Assembly: GCF_004349235.1 (NCBI RefSeq)
Contig: NZ_SMKY01000046.1
Span: 1-42,705 of the forward strand
Reading direction: 5' to 3'
DNA from: Actinomadura darangshiensis
GTDB taxonomy: Bacteria; Actinomycetota; Actinomycetes; Streptosporangiales; Streptosporangiaceae
Length of the DNA: 42,705 nt
Part shown: positions 1 through 11,680 of the stretch, one piece after another
Position numbering within the stretch: position 1 is the first letter of the stretch
Layout: every line of letters starts with the position of its first letter
The notes under the pieces: generated by a model
The model's database searches: none
Told to the model about the DNA's origin: nothing
What the model saw: the letters and a program-made list of their open reading frames with translations, nothing else
Made by a program: the position numbers and the translations under genes

Positions 1-853
1 GGGCTTGGGTGGGGATGTCCAGGCGGGCGTGCCGCTCGCGTTCGCCGAGAAGCCAGAGCAGGACGTCCTCGGATGTGGGGCGGGCCTTCGGGTCCTTGTG
101 GAGGCAGGCGGCGGCGACGTCGGCGAGCGGGCTCGGCAGGGCGGCCAGGTCGGGCGTCTCGTGGAGGATCCGGTACATCACGGTGGGCAGCGGGCCGCCG
201 GCGAACGGGTCGCGGCCGGTGGCGGCGAACAGCAGGGTCGCGGCCCAGGCGAACAGGTCGGTGGACGGCCCGACGCGCCCGGAGAACTGCTCGGGCGCCA
301 TGTAGGCGGGGGTCCCGACGACCTGGCTGGTCATCGTGGCGCCCGTGTCGAACGCGCGGGCGATGCCGAAGTCGATCACGCGCGGCCCGTCCGGGCCCAT
401 CAGGACGTTCTGCGGCTTGAAGTCGCGGTGCACGATGTTCGCGCGGTGGATCGCCGACAGCGCCGTCACCGAGCTGATCGCGAGCCGGTCGAGGTCGGCG
501 CCCTCGCGGGGCCCCTCCTCCTGGACGAGGGCGCGCAGCGACGGCCCGGGCACGTACTCGCTGACGATGTAGGGGCGGTCGCCCGCCGTGTCGGCGGCGA
601 GCATCTGCGCGGTGCAGAACCCGGCGACCCGCTCCAGCAGGGCCAGCTCGCGCACGAACCGCTCCCGCGCGTCCGCGTCTGCGATCAGCTTGCCGTGCAG
701 GAGCTTGACCGCGACGCGCGACGGCCCCGGGCCCGGCGCCGCCGGGCGGCCGAGGTACACCACGCCCTGGCCGCCGGCGCCGATGCGGCCGAGCAGTTCC
801 CAGCCGCCGAGGCGCGCCGGATCGGCCGCGGTGAGGGGAACCGGACCCGCCAT
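1..853 (-). CDS. Serine/threonine protein kinase, C-terminal part beyond window edge
   Basis: The visible 284 residues hold an essentially complete Hanks-type kinase domain: glycine loop GAGGQGVVYLG, VAVKLL lysine, catalytic loop HRDFKPQN, IDFGIA (DFG), and APEQF. It would phosphorylate Ser/Thr of partner proteins from the cytoplasm. Any transmembrane or sensor region would lie past the left edge, so its sensory type is unknown. I chose the ATG at 853 because GGGGG lies five bases upstream; an in-frame ATG at 880 adds nine residues but has a poorer ribosome site. It diverges from the lipoprotein at 955. The GGQG form of the loop is common in actinobacterial PknB-like kinases. Confidence 0.93.
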   Translation of the reverse strand, partial: MAGPVPLTAADPARLGGWELLGRIGAGGQGVVYLGRPAAPGPGPSRVAVKLLHGKLIADADARERFVRELALLERVAGFCTAQMLAADTAGDRPYIVSEYVPGPSLRALVQEEGPREGADLDRLAISSVTALSAIHRANIVHRDFKPQNVLMGPDGPRVIDFGIARAFDTGATMTSQVVGTPAYMAPEQFSGRVGPSTDLFAWAATLLFAATGRDPFAGGPLPTVMYRILHETPDLAALPSPLADVAAACLHKDPKARPTSEDVLLWLLGERERHARLDIPTQA

Positions 854-954
854 TCGTACCCCCGCGAAAAATTCGTCCATTCCGGCGGGCACAAAACCGC
901 TCCGCCCGGCATCGAAGAGTATAGGTTCGGCGAGCCCGAAGCGGGGGAAGAGGC
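854..954. promoter_or_regulatory. Divergent promoter region, kinase / lipoprotein
   Basis: This 101-bp gap separates the minus-strand kinase from the plus-strand lipoprotein and must carry both promoters. A TATAGGT sequence at 920-926 is a plausible -10 element for the lipoprotein, about 29 bases before its ATG. No convincing -35 hexamer is seen. The lipoprotein ribosome site GGGGAAGAGG sits just before 955. Confidence 0.3.
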
Positions 955-2007
955 ATGCTGAAGATCCGTTCGACAATTGCACGGTACCGGGCTTGCGCGG
1001 TGCCGCTGGCGGGGTCGGCCGCGGCCCTCGCGGTGGCGGCGGGCACGCTGTCGGGCTGCGGGGACGCGGGCGCCACCATCACGCGGCTGACGGTCGGATC
1101 GCCCGGTCCGGAGCCGTACACGCTGGTGGCCGACACCGACAAGGCGAACGTGAAGGAGCGGCCGCGGGCGGGCGGGACGAAGGACGGCGACTCGCCCGGC
1201 CTGTACGGCGGGACGCGCCGGGCGTCGACCTGCGACCGGCGGAAACTCGTCGCGTTCCTGCAGGCCAACCCGGACAAGGCGCGCGCGTGGGCGGGCGTGC
1301 AGGGCATCCCGGTGAGCGACATCCCGCGGTATGTGTCGCGGCTGACGCCGGTGCTGCTGCGCACCGACACGCTCGTCACCAACCACGGGTACCGGGACGG
1401 GAAGGCGACGAGCGGACCCGCCGTCCTGCAGGCCGGAATGGGCGTTTTGATCAATGGTTACGGTGTGCCCGCGGTTAAGTGCAATTGTGGCAATCCCTTG
1501 ACCCGGCCGGAGAAAAAGATCTCCACCCGGAACGCGTCCTACGATGGCCGGTCCTGGCCGGGATTCGAGAAGGCGAATGTGACCCGGATCCGCCCGCGGG
1601 ATTCGCGGAAGGGGACGATCACGACCTTCGTCCTCGTCGATCCGGAGGGCACCATGGGGTTCGAGCGGCCGCGCGCCACCGGCGGCCCGGAGGACGGCCC
1701 GCCCACCGGGCTGCCGTCGACCGAGACGGAGGTGCCGTCGAGCGACTCGCCGTCGCCGTCCGACTCCGGCCTGGAGTCCCCCGGCACCGAGTCCCCGGGC
1801 ACCGAATCGCCCGGTCTGGAGACGCCTGGGACGGAATCGCCCGGCACACCCGGGCCGGAGACGCCCGATCCGCAGCTCTCCCCCGCATCACCGGGCGTGA
1901 CGCCGCAGGAGCGGGGTAGGGGCACCGGCGGGATGCGGCCGGGCGACGGCCCGCCGAGCCCGATCTCGCTGCCGCCGTCCGAGGAGCCGGCCCCGGCCGT
2001 CACCTGA
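955..2007 (+). CDS. Secreted lipoprotein, DUF6777-like, with Pro/Ser/Glu-rich tail
   Basis: This 350-aa protein starts with a signal sequence and a lipobox LSGC, so Cys35 would be lipidated and the protein held on the outer face of the membrane. The core (about 85-210) has patterns I associate with the actinobacterial DUF6777 family: GLYGGT, AWAGVQGI, LTPVLLRTDTLVTNHGYRDG and CNCGNPL. The function of that family is unknown. From about residue 235 the sequence becomes a low-complexity tail with repeated GTESP / GLETP units and then a Pro-rich end, likely a flexible wall-spanning linker. It sits back to back with a Ser/Thr kinase, so it could be an extracytoplasmic partner or a substrate; that is inference. 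Confidence 0.8.
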   Translation: MLKIRSTIARYRACAVPLAGSAAALAVAAGTLSGCGDAGATITRLTVGSPGPEPYTLVADTDKANVKERPRAGGTKDGDSPGLYGGTRRASTCDRRKLVAFLQANPDKARAWAGVQGIPVSDIPRYVSRLTPVLLRTDTLVTNHGYRDGKATSGPAVLQAGMGVLINGYGVPAVKCNCGNPLTRPEKKISTRNASYDGRSWPGFEKANVTRIRPRDSRKGTITTFVLVDPEGTMGFERPRATGGPEDGPPTGLPSTETEVPSSDSPSPSDSGLESPGTESPGTESPGLETPGTESPGTPGPETPDPQLSPASPGVTPQERGRGTGGMRPGDGPPSPISLPPSEEPAPAVT

Positions 2008-2019
2008 ACGGGCATGCGA

Positions 2020-2038
2020 TAGATTGTTCATATGAGCA
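2020..2038 (+). promoter_or_regulatory. Candidate leaderless promoter and ArsR operator over the start codon
   Basis: TAGATT at 2020-2025 is a possible -10 element only six bases before the ATG at 2032, which would give a leaderless mRNA. The near-palindrome TGTTCATATGAGCA (2025-2038, 12 of 14 positions symmetric) is centred on the start codon. It resembles ArsR/SmtB operators with TGnnCA half-sites. The -35 region is not recognisable. Confidence 0.4.
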
Positions 2039-2445
2039 GTGCTTCAGACGTTGTGGCCGCGGCCGGCCCCGCGGAGGTGCCCGCCGACGCGTGCGCCGTC
2101 CGCGTGGTCGACGCCGAGAAGGTCGCCGCCGTCTCCGCGTCCCTGCCGGGCGCGGAGACGATCGCGGACCTGGCGCAGGTGTTCGGGCTGCTGTCCGACC
2201 CCGGCCGGCTGCGGGTGATCACCGCGCTGCTCGAAGGGGGAGAGATGTGCGTGTGCGACATCGCCGCGGCCTGCGGGCACTCGGAGTCGGCGGTCTCGCA
2301 CGCGCTGCGCCTGCTGCGCGCCAACCGCGTCGTCCGGGTCCGCCGGGCCGGCCGGATGGCCTACTACCGGCTGGACGACTCGCACGTCCGGCTGCTGCTC
2401 GATCTCGCCCTCACCCACGTCGGCCACGGGGAGGAAGGCACATGA
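2032..2445 (+). CDS. ArsR/SmtB-family metal-sensing repressor
   Basis: A 137-aa winged-helix repressor that should release DNA on binding metal and so derepress the efflux gene it overlaps. Two known metal-site signatures are visible. CVCD (Cys73, Cys75, Asp76) lies in the recognition-helix region like the alpha-3 site. Asp116-x-His118 with His129-x2-His132 has exactly the spacing of the alpha-5 zinc/cobalt/nickel site of CzrA, NmtR and SmtB. Cys21 in the N-terminal arm could complete an alpha-3N site. Its stop overlaps the next start as ATGA, so it is coupled to the CDF transporter. Metal preference (Zn, Co, Ni, Cd) cannot be read from sequence alone. Confidence 0.93.
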   Translation: MSSASDVVAAAGPAEVPADACAVRVVDAEKVAAVSASLPGAETIADLAQVFGLLSDPGRLRVITALLEGGEMCVCDIAAACGHSESAVSHALRLLRANRVVRVRRAGRMAYYRLDDSHVRLLLDLALTHVGHGEEGT

Positions 2446-3443
2446 CCGGGGAGGACGCGCCGGCCGGGCACGGCCACGGCCACGGGCACGCCGTCTCGGC
2501 GGGCGCCGACCGGCGGCTGCTGACCGCCGCGCTCGCGCTGATCCTCGCCTACATGTCGGGCGAGGTGGTGATCGGGTTCGCCGCCGGGTCGCTGGCGCTG
2601 ATCACCGACGCCGCGCACATGATGACGGACGCCTTCGCGATCGCGCTGGCGCTGGTGGCGATGCGGATCGCCGTGCGCCCGCCGAAGGGCGGCTACACCT
2701 TCGGCCTGCGCCGCGCCGAGATCCTGTCGGCGCAGCTGAACGGGCTGACGCTGATCCTGCTCGCGGTCTACTTCGTGTACGAGGGCGTCCGGCGGCTGGT
2801 CGACCCGCCCGCCGTCGAGGGCCAGTTCGTCTTCTGGACGGCCGTCGCGGGCATCGCCGTCAACATCGCCGCGACCGTGCTGATCAGCCGCGCCGACCGG
2901 CGCAGCCTGAACGTCGAGGGCGCGTTCCAGCACATCCTCAACGACCTGTTCGCGTTCATCTCCACCGCGGTCGCCGGCCTCGTCGTGTGGACGACGGGCT
3001 TCGCCCGCGCCGACGCGATCGCCTCCCTGGTGGTGGCCGCGCTGATGTTCAAGGCCGGGTACGGGCTGCTGCGGGACGCGGGCCGGGTGCTCATGGAGGC
3101 CGCGCCCGCCGGCATCGACCCGTCCGAGCTGGGCGCCCGGCTCGCCGGGCGCCCCTGCGTCGAGGAGGTCCACGACCTGCACGTGTGGGAGGTCAGCTCC
3201 GGCTACCCGGCGCTGTCTGCGCACGTGCTCGTCGACACCCAGGGCGACTGCCACGCCGTCCGCCGCGACCTTCAGGAACTGCTGCGCGACTCGTACGGGA
3301 TCACGCACACGACCCTGGAGGTCGACCACGTGGACGACCCGTCCGGCGGGCACGGCCACTGCGACGACGCGCACGGCCCCCGCCATGTGGCGGAGGCCGG
3401 CGAGCCCCACGATCACGCGGGCACCGCCCCCTGCGACCACTGA
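2442..3443 (+). CDS. Cation diffusion facilitator (CzcD-like) metal efflux transporter
   Basis: A 333-aa inner-membrane antiporter of the CDF family, expected to export Zn2+ or a similar divalent ion in exchange for protons. It has a His-rich N-terminus (HGHGHGH), about six membrane helices in residues 20-210, the HxxxD metal motif in helix 2 (DAAHMMTD) and in helix 5 (HILND), then a cytoplasmic metal-binding domain (about 215-305) and a His/Asp/Cys-rich tail (GHGHCDDAH, CDH). It is translated directly after the ArsR repressor through an ATGA overlap, which supports a metal-inducible resistance operon. Confidence 0.95.
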   Translation: MTGEDAPAGHGHGHGHAVSAGADRRLLTAALALILAYMSGEVVIGFAAGSLALITDAAHMMTDAFAIALALVAMRIAVRPPKGGYTFGLRRAEILSAQLNGLTLILLAVYFVYEGVRRLVDPPAVEGQFVFWTAVAGIAVNIAATVLISRADRRSLNVEGAFQHILNDLFAFISTAVAGLVVWTTGFARADAIASLVVAALMFKAGYGLLRDAGRVLMEAAPAGIDPSELGARLAGRPCVEEVHDLHVWEVSSGYPALSAHVLVDTQGDCHAVRRDLQELLRDSYGITHTTLEVDHVDDPSGGHGHCDDAHGPRHVAEAGEPHDHAGTAPCDH

Positions 3444-3450
3444 CAGCGGG

Positions 3451-5442
3451 CTAGGTGGTGCAGGTGGCGTTGTTGACCTTGAAGGTGGACGGGGCCGGGT
3501 TGGTGCCGCCGCTCGACGCGTTGAACCCGATCGTCACCGAGCCGCCCGGTTCGATGGCCTTGTTCCAGTCGAGGCCGCGGGCGGTGACGTTCGCGCCGTC
3601 CTGCGCCCAGGTGGCGTTCCAGCCCTGGGCGACGCGCTGGTCGGCGGCGAACGCGAACCCGAGCGTCCAGCCGGAGAGGGGTGAGGTGCCGGTGTTGGTG
3701 ACCGTGACCTGCGCGGTGAATCCGCTCCCCCACTGGCTCTGCACCTTGTAGGCGACCTCGCACGCCGGCGCGGCCGGGCCGTCGTCCGCGGGGATCTCGA
3801 CCAGCGTGATCGAGGACGCGGGGAACGTCGAGCTGAACCCGTCCGAGCCGACGGTGACGTCGGGGGCGTGGACGATCGACGACTGGTCGGCGCCGCTGTA
3901 GCGGTAGACGTGGCCGGCGGCCGAGCCCGACCGCCCGGCGACCGACACCGTGCTGGTCAGGTCGTCGGTCAGCGACTTGTTCACGATCATCAGCGTGAGC
4001 GCCTTGTCGGCGGAGCGCTGCGCCGCGTACACGGCGAGCTTCCCCTGGTCGGCGCTCTTCGCGCTGACCGACGTGTCGCCGAAGGACGCCCCTGCGCCGT
4101 CGTAGTTCCGGTACATGCGGAACGCGTACGCGCCCGGGTCCGCCGAGCCCGGCGGCGCCCACAGGGTGGCCAGGTCGAGTCCCTCGCGTCCGAAGATGCC
4201 GAGGACGTCGGCCTCCGCCAGGGCGCCGTTGACGTGGCCGAGCGCACCCCAGTTGTACTCGGTGACGGCGAGCTTGGTGCCCGGGTAGTTCGCGTTCACC
4301 AGATCGCGCATGCGCGGGATGTACTGGATCGGCTGGTCGATCCAGCTCTCGTCCGTGTACGTGGGGTCCCAGAGCTGCCGGGTGGAGCGCAGCCGCAGCT
4401 CCTGGGTCGCCGCGTCGCCGGCCTCGCCGAGCGCGACGCCGCTCTGCTGCGGGTAGAGGTGCTCGTCGAAGTAGTCGAGGATCCGCTTGCCGTGCTGGTC
4501 CTCGTACGCCTTCATCTGCCGCAGGTACCAGTCGGCGAACGCGACGCCGCCGTGCGCGGCGCGGTCCGGCGGGTTCGACCAGCAGTCGCCGCCCTCGCGG
4601 TCGCAGGTCTGCTTGTCCAGGCCCGACATCGTGAGCGACTGGTAGCCCCAGCCGACCGGGCCGAGCGTCTTGGCGCCCGGGTCGGCGGCCTTCACGGCGG
4701 ACGCGATCGCGTACGTCTGGTCGCGCATCTCGTCGTAGCCGGCGCCCTCCGGGTGGACGTCCCGGTGGGTGGCGTGCCACAGGTCGGGCTCGTTGTCCAG
4801 GTTGTAGAACCGGACACCGCCGCCGTCCGCCGTGCCGTACTTGCCGGTCAGGTGGGACAGCCAGTCGGTGACGTACCGCGGCCCGGCCGGGACGCTGGTG
4901 TCGGCCGGGTCGTTGCCGGTGACGTTCGAGCCGTCCGGCTTGACGCCGTTGCCGCAGTCGGGGCGCCATTCGGTGTCGGCGCCCTGCTGCGGCCCGTACT
5001 TCTCGATGCCGAACCCGCAGGTGTAGTCGCGGGCCTTCGGCGTCCAGCCGATGAGCGGGACGGACAGGATCGTGTCGGTGCCGGTGCGCCGGTCCTGTTC
5101 GGTGAACTGGTCGGTCTCGGACCCGTCGGGCAGCGCCGCGGGGTCCGGCGCCGGGCCCGGCACGTTCTCGAAATACCAGTCCGAGCCGCGGTTCGTCTCG
5201 TCGTACAGGTAGTTGTAGCGGGTCGTCGCGTTGCCGCCCCACCGCCGGACGGGGAGGTTCAGCTCCTTGGCGAGATCCTCCCCGGCGAAGTTCATCCCGT
5301 AGATGTAGGGGCTGATCGTGTGCCGGGACGCGCCCGGGTCGACGGTCAGCGCGGGGCCGTCCGCGGCCTGTGCGGCGGGCGCGGCCCACGGCAGGAGCGC
5401 GGCGGCCAGCGCCGCGGCGAGCAGTGCCTTCGTCCGTGCCAC
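3451..5442 (-). CDS. Secreted GH44 endoglucanase/xyloglucanase with C-terminal CBM2
   Basis: A 663-aa secreted enzyme. It has a signal peptide ending near AAQA, a glycoside hydrolase family 44 catalytic region (about 30-550) with ISPYIYG, RRWGGNATTRYN and SDWYFEN, and a CBM2 cellulose-binding module at the C-terminus (about 565-663). The general acid/base is Glu218 in LDNEPDLW and the nucleophile Glu395 in TEYNWG, by comparison with the family. GH44 enzymes cut internal beta-1,4 bonds of cellulose, xyloglucan or glucomannan. The start is GTG at 5442, two bases past the stop of the GH5 gene and preceded by GAGGTG inside it, so the two are translationally coupled. It is third in the CebR-controlled operon. 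Confidence 0.93.
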   Translation of the reverse strand: MARTKALLAAALAAALLPWAAPAAQAADGPALTVDPGASRHTISPYIYGMNFAGEDLAKELNLPVRRWGGNATTRYNYLYDETNRGSDWYFENVPGPAPDPAALPDGSETDQFTEQDRRTGTDTILSVPLIGWTPKARDYTCGFGIEKYGPQQGADTEWRPDCGNGVKPDGSNVTGNDPADTSVPAGPRYVTDWLSHLTGKYGTADGGGVRFYNLDNEPDLWHATHRDVHPEGAGYDEMRDQTYAIASAVKAADPGAKTLGPVGWGYQSLTMSGLDKQTCDREGGDCWSNPPDRAAHGGVAFADWYLRQMKAYEDQHGKRILDYFDEHLYPQQSGVALGEAGDAATQELRLRSTRQLWDPTYTDESWIDQPIQYIPRMRDLVNANYPGTKLAVTEYNWGALGHVNGALAEADVLGIFGREGLDLATLWAPPGSADPGAYAFRMYRNYDGAGASFGDTSVSAKSADQGKLAVYAAQRSADKALTLMIVNKSLTDDLTSTVSVAGRSGSAAGHVYRYSGADQSSIVHAPDVTVGSDGFSSTFPASSITLVEIPADDGPAAPACEVAYKVQSQWGSGFTAQVTVTNTGTSPLSGWTLGFAFAADQRVAQGWNATWAQDGANVTARGLDWNKAIEPGGSVTIGFNASSGGTNPAPSTFKVNNATCTT

Positions 5443-5443
5443 G

Positions 5444-8870
<3,427 letters not shown>

Positions 8871-8890
8871 GCCCCGACCCTAGCCGGGCG

Positions 8891-9886
8891 TCAGGTGATC
8901 TCCGCGAGCAGGGCGGGCAGCGCGGCCCTCAGCTCGCGCCGCCAGTACGGCCACGTGTGCGTGCCCCGGTAGAAGTGCGTCGAGACCGGGATACCGAGCT
9001 TCTGCAGCTTGCCGGCGAACTCCCGCGAGACGGTGTGCGCGAGCGCCTCCAGCACGTCCGCTCCGGGAACCGGGTCGAAGGGGCCCGCCGTGCCGTCGCC
9101 CGCGCTGACGTGCACGCGGACGCCGGCAAGCCGGTCCGCGAGGTCGTACGGGTTGTGCTGCCGCCACACGACGCGCTGCTCGTCGGGGTCGCCCCACACG
9201 TCCGTCCAGTCGGCGGACGGCGCGCCGATCGCGACGCCCAGTTCCACGAGGTCGGCGACGTCCAGTCCGGCCGGGTCGCGGTGCAGCGTGTGGACGGGCC
9301 CGCTGAACGAGGCCGCCGCCCGGAACAGGCCGCGGTGCCGGGCCGCGTACGCCAGCGCGCCGAGCCCGCCCATCGCCTGCCCGGCGACGGCGCGGTCCGG
9401 CCCGGCGCGGTATCCGCGTTCCAGGATCTGCCGGAGTTCGGCCAGATGAAAGGTCTCCCACTTCGGCGCGCCGCCGTCGCCGCGATTCCACCAGTCGGTG
9501 TAATTTCCGCACGGGCCGCCGTCCGGCATGACGACGATCACATCGGCGTGCTCGGTCAGTTCCTCGATGTCGCTGTGGTCGCTCCACGCGGTGTGGCCGT
9601 CCCGGCCGGCGCCGGCCCCGTGCAGGAGCCAGAGCACCGGCCAGGTGCGGGAGACTTCCCGCGACCAGCCGGGCGGCAGCAGGAGGCGGGCGTGCGCGAC
9701 GCGGTCCAGGACGGGGGAACGAACGGCCAGGTCGAGGACGCGGCGGCGCGGGCGGCGCTCGCCGACCACCGTCGCGCCGTCGTCGGCGGGGGCGCCGGGC
9801 GGCGCCGTGCCGCCCGCCGCGATGGACGCCGTGACCCCGGCGACCAGCACGACGAATCCCGCTCCGGCCAGGCCGCGCAACCCCAT
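8891..9886 (-). CDS. Secreted esterase-fold (antigen 85-like) protein lacking the nucleophile Ser
   Basis: A 331-aa alpha/beta-hydrolase of the putative-esterase (PF00756, Ag85/FbpA-like) type with an N-terminal signal/anchor segment. Fold landmarks are LWLLHGAG, VVMPDGG, the nucleophile elbow region and the late GTHTWPYW histidine. The elbow, normally GxSMGG, reads GQAMGG here: the nucleophile codon is GCG (Ala). The protein should therefore not act as a normal acyl hydrolase or transferase. A comparable loss is known in mycobacterial MPT51, an Ag85 relative thought to bind ligands. The start at 9886 has GGGCGGG just upstream; an ATG at 9901 lacks a ribosome site. A sequencing error is the main alternative. 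Confidence 0.85.
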   Translation of the reverse strand: MGLRGLAGAGFVVLVAGVTASIAAGGTAPPGAPADDGATVVGERRPRRRVLDLAVRSPVLDRVAHARLLLPPGWSREVSRTWPVLWLLHGAGAGRDGHTAWSDHSDIEELTEHADVIVVMPDGGPCGNYTDWWNRGDGGAPKWETFHLAELRQILERGYRAGPDRAVAGQAMGGLGALAYAARHRGLFRAAASFSGPVHTLHRDPAGLDVADLVELGVAIGAPSADWTDVWGDPDEQRVVWRQHNPYDLADRLAGVRVHVSAGDGTAGPFDPVPGADVLEALAHTVSREFAGKLQKLGIPVSTHFYRGTHTWPYWRRELRAALPALLAEIT

Positions 9887-9917
9887 GTTCCCGCCCGTCA
9901 TTCAGATGTGCTCACTT

Positions 9918-9972
9918 GTCAGGATTCCCCCTGACGGCGATGTTTCAACGCTGTGTAAACGGTTTATAAAAT
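9918..9972 (+). promoter_or_regulatory. Intergenic inverted repeats and AT-rich promoter candidate
   Basis: Between the divergent esterase-fold and lipid-kinase genes lie an inverted repeat GTCAGG-N6-CCTGAC (9918-9935) and an AT-rich palindrome TAAACGGTTTA (9956-9966). The latter runs into TATAAAAT (9965-9972), a good -10 for the plus-strand kinase. TTTCAA at 9943-9948 is a weak -35 candidate. No regulator is assigned. Confidence 0.35.
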
Positions 9973-10040
9973 GTCGGGCCGGGAGTTCCGGTCCGGTGTT
10001 CCTTGTAGGGTGACGCGGACGAAGGGGGCGACCGGTCGAG

Positions 10041-11042
10041 ATGCGGAGCGTCCAGATGCGGAGCAAGGCGGAGCTGGAATCGGCGATCGCGGGCGGCGGG
10101 CGCGCGGTGCTGGTGATCAACTCCCGTTCGCGGCGGGGCCGCCGGCTGTACGGCACGGCCCGGCGGCTGCTGCGCGAGTCGGGCCTTGAGTTCCCGCACG
10201 TCTTCCCGGTGACCGACCCGACCCGGCTGCGCGAGCTGTTCACCGACGTGCTGGCACTGGAACCCGACCTCGTCGTGGTCGGCGGCGGGGACGGCACGGT
10301 CGCCGAGGCCGTCGGGCACCTGGCGCACCGCGACATCGCGCTCGGCGTGCTGCCGCTCGGCACCACCAACAACTTCGCCCGCAGCCTGGAGCTGCCGCTC
10401 GACCTGGCGGGCGCGGTCACGACGCTCGCCGTCGGCCGGCCGGGCGCGGGGAAGGTCGCGGACGTCGACGTCGGCTGGTTCGAGTCGACCGGCGACCCGC
10501 AGGGCGAGGGGCCGGGCGCCGACCGCGAGCACATCTTCGCGAACATGGTCAGCCTCGGCCTGTCGGTCGAGGTCGCCGGGCACGTCCCGCACACGCTGAA
10601 GCGGTTCGTCGGGCGTCCCGCGTACGCGCTGACGGCGGCGCGGCTGCTGCCCCGGCACGAGGCGTTCACCGCCCGCGTCACGATCGACGGCGAGGTGCGG
10701 GAGCTGGCTACCCACCAGCTGAACATCGCCAACGGCGCGCACCACAGCGGGCAGCGGATCGCCCGCGACGCCAGCCCCGACGACCGGCTGCTGGCCGTCT
10801 ACCGGCTGGGCGACGAGCGGCGGCTGCGGCTGGCCTCGGCGACGGCCCGGCACGTCCTCACCGGCCAGTGGCGGTCACTGGAGGAGGACGCGTTCCTCAC
10901 CACCGCGCAGGTCGAGATCGAGACCGACCCGCCGATGCGGGTGGACGTGGACGGCGAGATCCGCGGCCGCACCCCCGTGTCGATCAAGCTGCGCGGCAAC
11001 GCGCTGCGGGTGATCGTCCCGCAGGCGTTCCTCGACACCTGA
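10041..11042 (+). CDS. Diacylglycerol kinase-family lipid kinase
   Basis: A 333-aa cytoplasmic or membrane-associated lipid kinase of the DagK/YegS/BmrU group, expected to phosphorylate diacylglycerol or a similar lipid with ATP. The nucleotide-binding GGGDGT lies at residues 81-86 and is followed by PLGTTNNFA, the other family hallmark; the N-terminal VINSRSRRG matches the usual VxNPxSG strand. The C-terminal beta domain ends in VDVDGE and LRVIVP. The ATG at 10041 is taken, but the ATG at 10056 has a better ribosome site (GGAG seven bases upstream). It converges on the PadR gene with 14 bp between. Confidence 0.92.
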   Translation: MRSVQMRSKAELESAIAGGGRAVLVINSRSRRGRRLYGTARRLLRESGLEFPHVFPVTDPTRLRELFTDVLALEPDLVVVGGGDGTVAEAVGHLAHRDIALGVLPLGTTNNFARSLELPLDLAGAVTTLAVGRPGAGKVADVDVGWFESTGDPQGEGPGADREHIFANMVSLGLSVEVAGHVPHTLKRFVGRPAYALTAARLLPRHEAFTARVTIDGEVRELATHQLNIANGAHHSGQRIARDASPDDRLLAVYRLGDERRLRLASATARHVLTGQWRSLEEDAFLTTAQVEIETDPPMRVDVDGEIRGRTPVSIKLRGNALRVIVPQAFLDT

Positions 11043-11056
11043 CACCGCGCCGCCGG

Positions 11057-11614
11057 TCAGCTCCGCTCGTCCGCCATGACGTAGGCGCCGCCCTCCAGGC
11101 GGCCGATCAGGGCGAGCGTCCACGCCGTGGCGGAGTCGGCGGAGTGGACCCACCAGCCGAGCAGCTCGCGCAGGTGGTCGGACGGGTCCTGCTCGTCCAG
11201 GTGCGGGGCGACCTCCGCGCGCCAGCCGGCCAGGCCGTCCAGCCGCTCGCGCAGCAGCCCGATCGCCTCGGCGCGCGGCAGCTCGGTGAGGAACCCGAGC
11301 CCCGCCGTCAGCATCTCCGGATGCCGGACGTCGACCGCGGCGAAGGCGCAGCGCAGCAGCCGGAGGAACTCGGCCCGGCCGGCGTCGGTGATCTCGTAGT
11401 CGGTGTGCGGCGGCCCGGCGTCGCTCTCCTCCACCTCGTGGGCGCGCAGCAGGCCCTCCTTGGCCAGCTGCTTGAGCGCGTGGTAGATCGAGCCGGGGTT
11501 CACGTGGGCCCACTCGTCCGACCCCCACGAGATCAGCTCGCGGCGGACCTCGTAGCCGTGCGCCCGCCCGAACCGCCGCACCCCGCCGAGCACCAGCAGC
11601 CGCGTCGTCGACAT
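11057..11614 (-). CDS. PadR-family transcriptional regulator
   Basis: A 185-aa regulator with an N-terminal winged helix (residues 3-85, including YEVRRELISWG, NPGSIYHALKQLAKEGLL and the wing YEITDAGRAEF) and a C-terminal helical dimerisation domain (about 95-170), the layout of PadR-s2 proteins. GGGGGAGAGG lies directly before the ATG at 11614. Its own promoter region carries a GAACA/TGTTC inverted repeat, suggesting autorepression. No obvious effector pump or phenolic-acid enzyme lies next to it, so its target is unknown. Confidence 0.92.
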   Translation of the reverse strand: MSTTRLLVLGGVRRFGRAHGYEVRRELISWGSDEWAHVNPGSIYHALKQLAKEGLLRAHEVEESDAGPPHTDYEITDAGRAEFLRLLRCAFAAVDVRHPEMLTAGLGFLTELPRAEAIGLLRERLDGLAGWRAEVAPHLDEQDPSDHLRELLGWWVHSADSATAWTLALIGRLEGGAYVMADERS

Positions 11615-11631
11615 CCTCTCCCCCTGATCGC

Positions 11632-11645
11632 GAACAAACCTGTTC
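11632..11645. promoter_or_regulatory. Candidate PadR operator GAACA-N4-TGTTC
   Basis: An inverted repeat with five-base arms and AACC spacer, 18 bases before the PadR start codon. The position suits autoregulation. Short arms make chance occurrence possible. Confidence 0.4.
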
Positions 11646-11680
11646 AGGGTAGAGGCTCCGGTCGGCGGCGCGCGGCAACC

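Noticed and set aside
1740..1880. DNA tandem repeat or CRISPR-like array
   Set aside because: The short imperfect repeats code for the Gly-Thr-Glu-Ser-Pro tail of the lipoprotein; there are no spacers or constant repeat lengths.
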